From: Flavobacterium dankookense
GTDB taxonomy: Bacteria > Bacteroidota > Bacteroidia > Flavobacteriales > Flavobacteriaceae
NCBI RefSeq assembly: GCF_004362665.1
Contig: NZ_SNXR01000011.1
Location: 310,001 to 374,000, forward strand
Length of the DNA: 64,000 nt
Direction of reading: 5' to 3'
Under the pieces are notes generated by a model. It made no database searches and was not told the origin of the DNA. It saw only the letters and a list, made by a program, of their open reading frames with translations. The stretch's first letter is position 1. Each line of letters begins with the position of its first letter. Made by a program: the position numbers and the translations under genes. Shown here one piece after another: positions 62,801 to 64,000 of the stretch.

Positions 62801-62912
62801 TGCAGTTATAAAAAACTTCAAAGAGTTTCAAGATGTAGTTGATGAAGCTACTGTTGAATTACAAAAAATTAAATCTGAAGAATCTAAAACGAATTCGTCA
62901 ATCACAGAGTAA
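59898..62912 (+). CDS. Large exported TPR-repeat protein
   Basis: 1004 residues with a signal peptide (MQKKIIVFLLVSIIGIVNVNAQ). Then about 20 TPR/SEL1-like units, such as QSAQILFERVKQENN, DKALPYLKEYKGKKG and YQLGYTYYQQKDYENAIS. The array is all-helical and likely periplasmic, a scaffold for outer-membrane protein assembly. It lies upstream of an outer-membrane beta-barrel gene, with a four-helix-bundle gene between. Function unknown. Confidence 0.88.
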   Translation: MQKKIIVFLLVSIIGIVNVNAQQSAIYTNQLSELDKAILLFKDKQYQSAQILFERVKQENNQQDVKADCSYYIATCAIRLNQSNADEMMEKFVADYPTSSKQNQAFKEVAQYYFEQGKYPQAMEYFDKVDESSLTYEEEEKFNFQKGYAYFTAKNKKEATTYFNKVANSKEYGSQAKYYLGFMNYENDNYEEATKYFDQVSGEEKYKEKLSYFQADMNFKLGNFQKAIELGIAALPKSNALEKSELNKIIGESYFNLKQYDKALPYLKEYKGKKGKWNNTDFYQLGYTYYQQKDYENAISQFNKIIGGNDSVAQNGYYHLGESYLKTDKKQQALNAFKNASEMNFDAKIQEDAHLNYAKLSYEIGNSYQSVPDVLSSFLNKYPNTPNKLEIETLLINSYITSKNYSAALALLEKNNSAENKPAYQKVTFYRGIELYTDGNYQEAMKMFKKSIATPRNAKFTARATFWKGETEYVLDSFGDALLSFKQFENAPESKSTPEYKNINYNIAYAHFKQKEYDQAGDFFQKQIEAVKDDKVRLNDSYLRLGDCRFVTSKYWPAMDAYNKVIEMKSIDADYAAFQKAISYGFVGKNDKKIDDFNKYLQNFKSSQYRDDALFELGNTYVTENKTDLAVKTYDQLLAEFKNGSFASKAILRQGLVYYNGQKDESALAKFKKVAAEYPRSPEALEAVSTARLIYMDNGKVDEYASWVRTLDFVEVSDAELDNDTYESAEKQFLQNNTKQAITSLSGYVSKFPNGIHSLKANFYLAQSYFTDGLPNNAVAHYDFVVSKPRNEFTEQSLARLCEIHLKKDDFAKAIPVLKRLETEADFPQNKTFAQANLMRAYFEQKDYPNAVIYADKVLENPKTDNNVKSDAQIIVARSAVKANDEAKARTAYAKLLTIAKGELAAEALYYDAFFKNKDGKYEDSNKTVQKLAKDYSGYKYFGSKGLIIMANNFYKMDDSYQATVILDAVIKNFKEFQDVVDEATVELQKIKSEESKTNSSITE

Positions 62913-62930
62913 CGATGAAAGTTAATTATT

Positions 62931-62969
62931 TGAAAATAGATGATAGACCGATAGATAAAAGACAATTGG
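62931..62969 (+). repeat. ATAGAC-word repeat, arm 1
   Basis: TGAAAATAGATGATAGACCG, then ATAGATAAAAGACAATTGG: a string of ATAGA/GATAGAC words directly before the four-helix-bundle ATG. Its complement is recognisable at 63364-63432 after the gene. Confidence 0.65.
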
Positions 62970-62970
62970 A

Positions 62971-63336
62971 ATGAATGATTTTAAAAGACATAATTTTAAA
63001 AAATTGAAAATTTGGCAGATGGCAATGGAATTAGCAAGAAACACATTTGATTTAGTTTCAAACTTTCCTAATGATGAAAAGTTTGGATTAATTTCTCAAA
63101 TGAATAGGTGTGCTATTTCAATTCCATCAAATATTGCTGAGGGTTCAAGTAGAACAAATAAATCATTTAGTCATTTTTTAGATATTTCACTTGGTTCATC
63201 ATTCGAGTTACAAACACAACTTATACTTGCAAATAGTAAAAAATATATTTCTGAGGAGAATTTAAGTTTCTTGGAAAATAAAATAGAAGAATTTCAGAAA
63301 GCAACAATGACATTTCAAAACACTTTAAATAATTAA
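62971..63336 (+). CDS. Four-helix-bundle protein (S23 family)
   Basis: 121 residues. Basic N-terminus with FKKLKIWQMAMELARNTFDL, then FGLISQMNRCAISIPSNIAEG and the S-x-R-T-N turn (GSSRTNKSFSHFLDISLGS), typical of the S23 intervening-sequence protein family (TIGR02436), whose members include DGR accessory proteins of the Avd fold. It probably binds nucleic acid. It is bounded by inverted ATAGAC-word arms, so it may be a small mobile unit inserted between the TPR and beta-barrel genes. Confidence 0.88.
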   Translation: MNDFKRHNFKKLKIWQMAMELARNTFDLVSNFPNDEKFGLISQMNRCAISIPSNIAEGSSRTNKSFSHFLDISLGSSFELQTQLILANSKKYISEENLSFLENKIEEFQKATMTFQNTLNN

Positions 63337-63338
63337 GA

Positions 63339-64000
63339 ATGAATTTTATAGTAAACATATATCCATCAATTCGTCTATTTTCAAATAGTCGTCTATCATC
63401 TCTTTGTCTATTTTCTCTTTGTCTATTTTCTCAAATAATTTTTGCTCAGAAAAAAGACGAAAACATCGGAACTGAAGTAGTAAATGTGGTAAAACCATAT
63501 ACACCAACAATTTCTGATGCTTTCAAAGTGAAAGAAACACCAACATTAGAAGACGAAGAAACTTCAAAAAAAGAAAATATTCAATACAATATTTTTTCTT
63601 TTCCTGTAGCTTCAACATTCACGCCTTCTAAAGGAAAAGCTGCCAATGTAGATAAATCTGCTCAAGAGAAAATATTTAGTAATTATTTGACTTTAGCTGC
63701 TGGGAATTATGGAACAGTAAATGCGGAATTATTTGTTACCGAAAATATCAGTAATACCGATTATTTTGGCGGAATGCTTCGTCATAATTCATCTCAAGGT
63801 GGAATTAAAGAGGTTGTTTTGGATGATAAATTATTCAATACTGCGCTCGATTTAACCTATGGAAGTAGAACGCGTACTTTATCTTGGAATGCCGATGCAG
63901 GTTATCAACACCAGGTATATAATTGGTATGGAATTCGTCCAAATTATTTTGACCAAGCTATAATTAATGCAATTGACGAACAACAAACCTATCACAATCT
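63339..64000 (+). CDS. Outer-membrane beta-barrel protein, 3' end cut by window
   Basis: At least 220 residues; the frame is open to the window edge. The signal peptide (about residues 1-37, ending IIFAQ) is made of repeated RLFSNSR, SLCLFSLCLFS words and derives from the ATAGAC-type repeat arm. The mature part begins ENIGTEVVNVVKPYTPTI, then beta strands with LTLAAGNYGTVNAELFVTE and ALDLTYGSRTRTLSWNADAG, as in beta-barrels. A TonB plug is not visible. Likely role: outer-membrane transport or assembly partner of the TPR protein. Confidence 0.72.
   Translation, partial: MNFIVNIYPSIRLFSNSRLSSLCLFSLCLFSQIIFAQKKDENIGTEVVNVVKPYTPTISDAFKVKETPTLEDEETSKKENIQYNIFSFPVASTFTPSKGKAANVDKSAQEKIFSNYLTLAAGNYGTVNAELFVTENISNTDYFGGMLRHNSSQGGIKEVVLDDKLFNTALDLTYGSRTRTLSWNADAGYQHQVYNWYGIRPNYFDQAIINAIDEQQTYHN
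63364..63432 (-). repeat. ATAGAC-word repeat, arm 2 (inverted)
   Basis: Reverse complement reads GAGAAAATAGACAAAGAG, twice, then ATGATAGACGACTATTTG, AAAATAGACGAATTG. It is the inverted relative of the arm at 62931-62969 and lies inside the start of the next open reading frame. Confidence 0.68.

Noticed and set aside
62931..63432. CRISPR-like array from repeated ATAGAC words
   Set aside because: Words are too short and irregular, with no constant spacers; the pattern is an inverted repeat around a gene.

Overview
The window is chromosomal DNA from a low-GC Bacteroidota bacterium, most likely Flavobacteriaceae and Flavobacterium-like. This rests on several promoters of the TTTG-N16-20-TAnnTTTG type, weak Shine-Dalgarno signals, a C-terminal T9SS type B (gliding-type) sorting domain, a GldI-like FKBP lipoprotein, DUF4252 proteins, DUF1599 and BT_3928-type genes, an OstA-like protein and many short lipoproteins with Bacteroidota-type signals.

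Layout. 1-1.6 kb: small hypothetical proteins and decayed sequence, including one lipoprotein gene apparently broken by an in-frame stop. 1.6-5.2 kb: an S41 protease lipoprotein, then an ECF sigma factor operon (sigma, anti-sigma-like protein, two DUF4252 proteins) behind what looks like an autoregulated promoter. 5.2-9.3 kb: a carotenoid operon (MerR/B12-binding regulator, crtI, crtB, crtZ) downstream of a tRNA-Lys, tRNA-Lys, tRNA-Leu cluster. 9.4-24 kb: housekeeping genes (aroK, a phosphoribosyltransferase, an S4 protein, FKBP, a DnaQ-type exonuclease, an FAH-family enzyme, Hpt, clpS, prmA, tpiA with a thiol-redox operon, folP, rlmH, aroE, TPR). 24-39 kb: a class III aminotransferase, OstA-like protein, prolyl oligopeptidase, secreted GH13 amylase, purA, fur, a Rel/SpoT enzyme, a serine hydrolase, an L,D-transpeptidase and a SpoU methyltransferase. 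39-46 kb: a membrane operon SpoIIM-like / polytopic protein / DUF4129 / DUF4350 / MoxR / DUF58, with a divergent RDD gene. 46-48 kb: a T9SS type B surface protein. 48-59 kb: a surface polysaccharide cluster (Wzx flippase, four glycosyltransferases, FdtA-like ketoisomerase, DegT aminotransferase, N-acyltransferase-like protein, O-acyltransferase, FkbM-like methyltransferase, 2OG-Fe(II) oxygenase). 59-64 kb: FtsE, a large TPR protein, a four-helix-bundle protein and the start of an outer-membrane beta-barrel gene cut by the window edge.

How the genes work together. Carotenoid synthesis is linked to a regulator that keeps much of a cobalamin-binding site, so it may respond to light or B12. The ketoisomerase, aminotransferase and acyltransferase fit synthesis of a 3-acylamino-3,6-dideoxyhexose for the surface glycan. 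The DUF1599/DoxX/TlpA/tpiA operon is a plausible membrane thiol-redox module. The MoxR-DUF58 operon is a typical but poorly understood Bacteroidota membrane AAA+/VWA module.

Most unusual content. The intergenic regions carry several repeat families: (a) two elements with similar ends around different hairpins, each just past the stop of a minus-strand gene; (b) inverted repeats built from short words (AACTGATAAC-type, TTAAGGTCATATAAG-type, ATAGACGATAGAC-type); (c) two REP-like hairpins with a GACAAAGTT tail flanking the L,D-transpeptidase gene; (d) an 8-bp tandem repeat in the fur promoter. One word-repeat forms arms on both sides of the four-helix-bundle gene and also encodes the signal peptide of the next outer-membrane protein. 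No CRISPR array, intact insertion sequence, phage or rRNA operon was seen. All family names come from reading the proteins; no database search was run.
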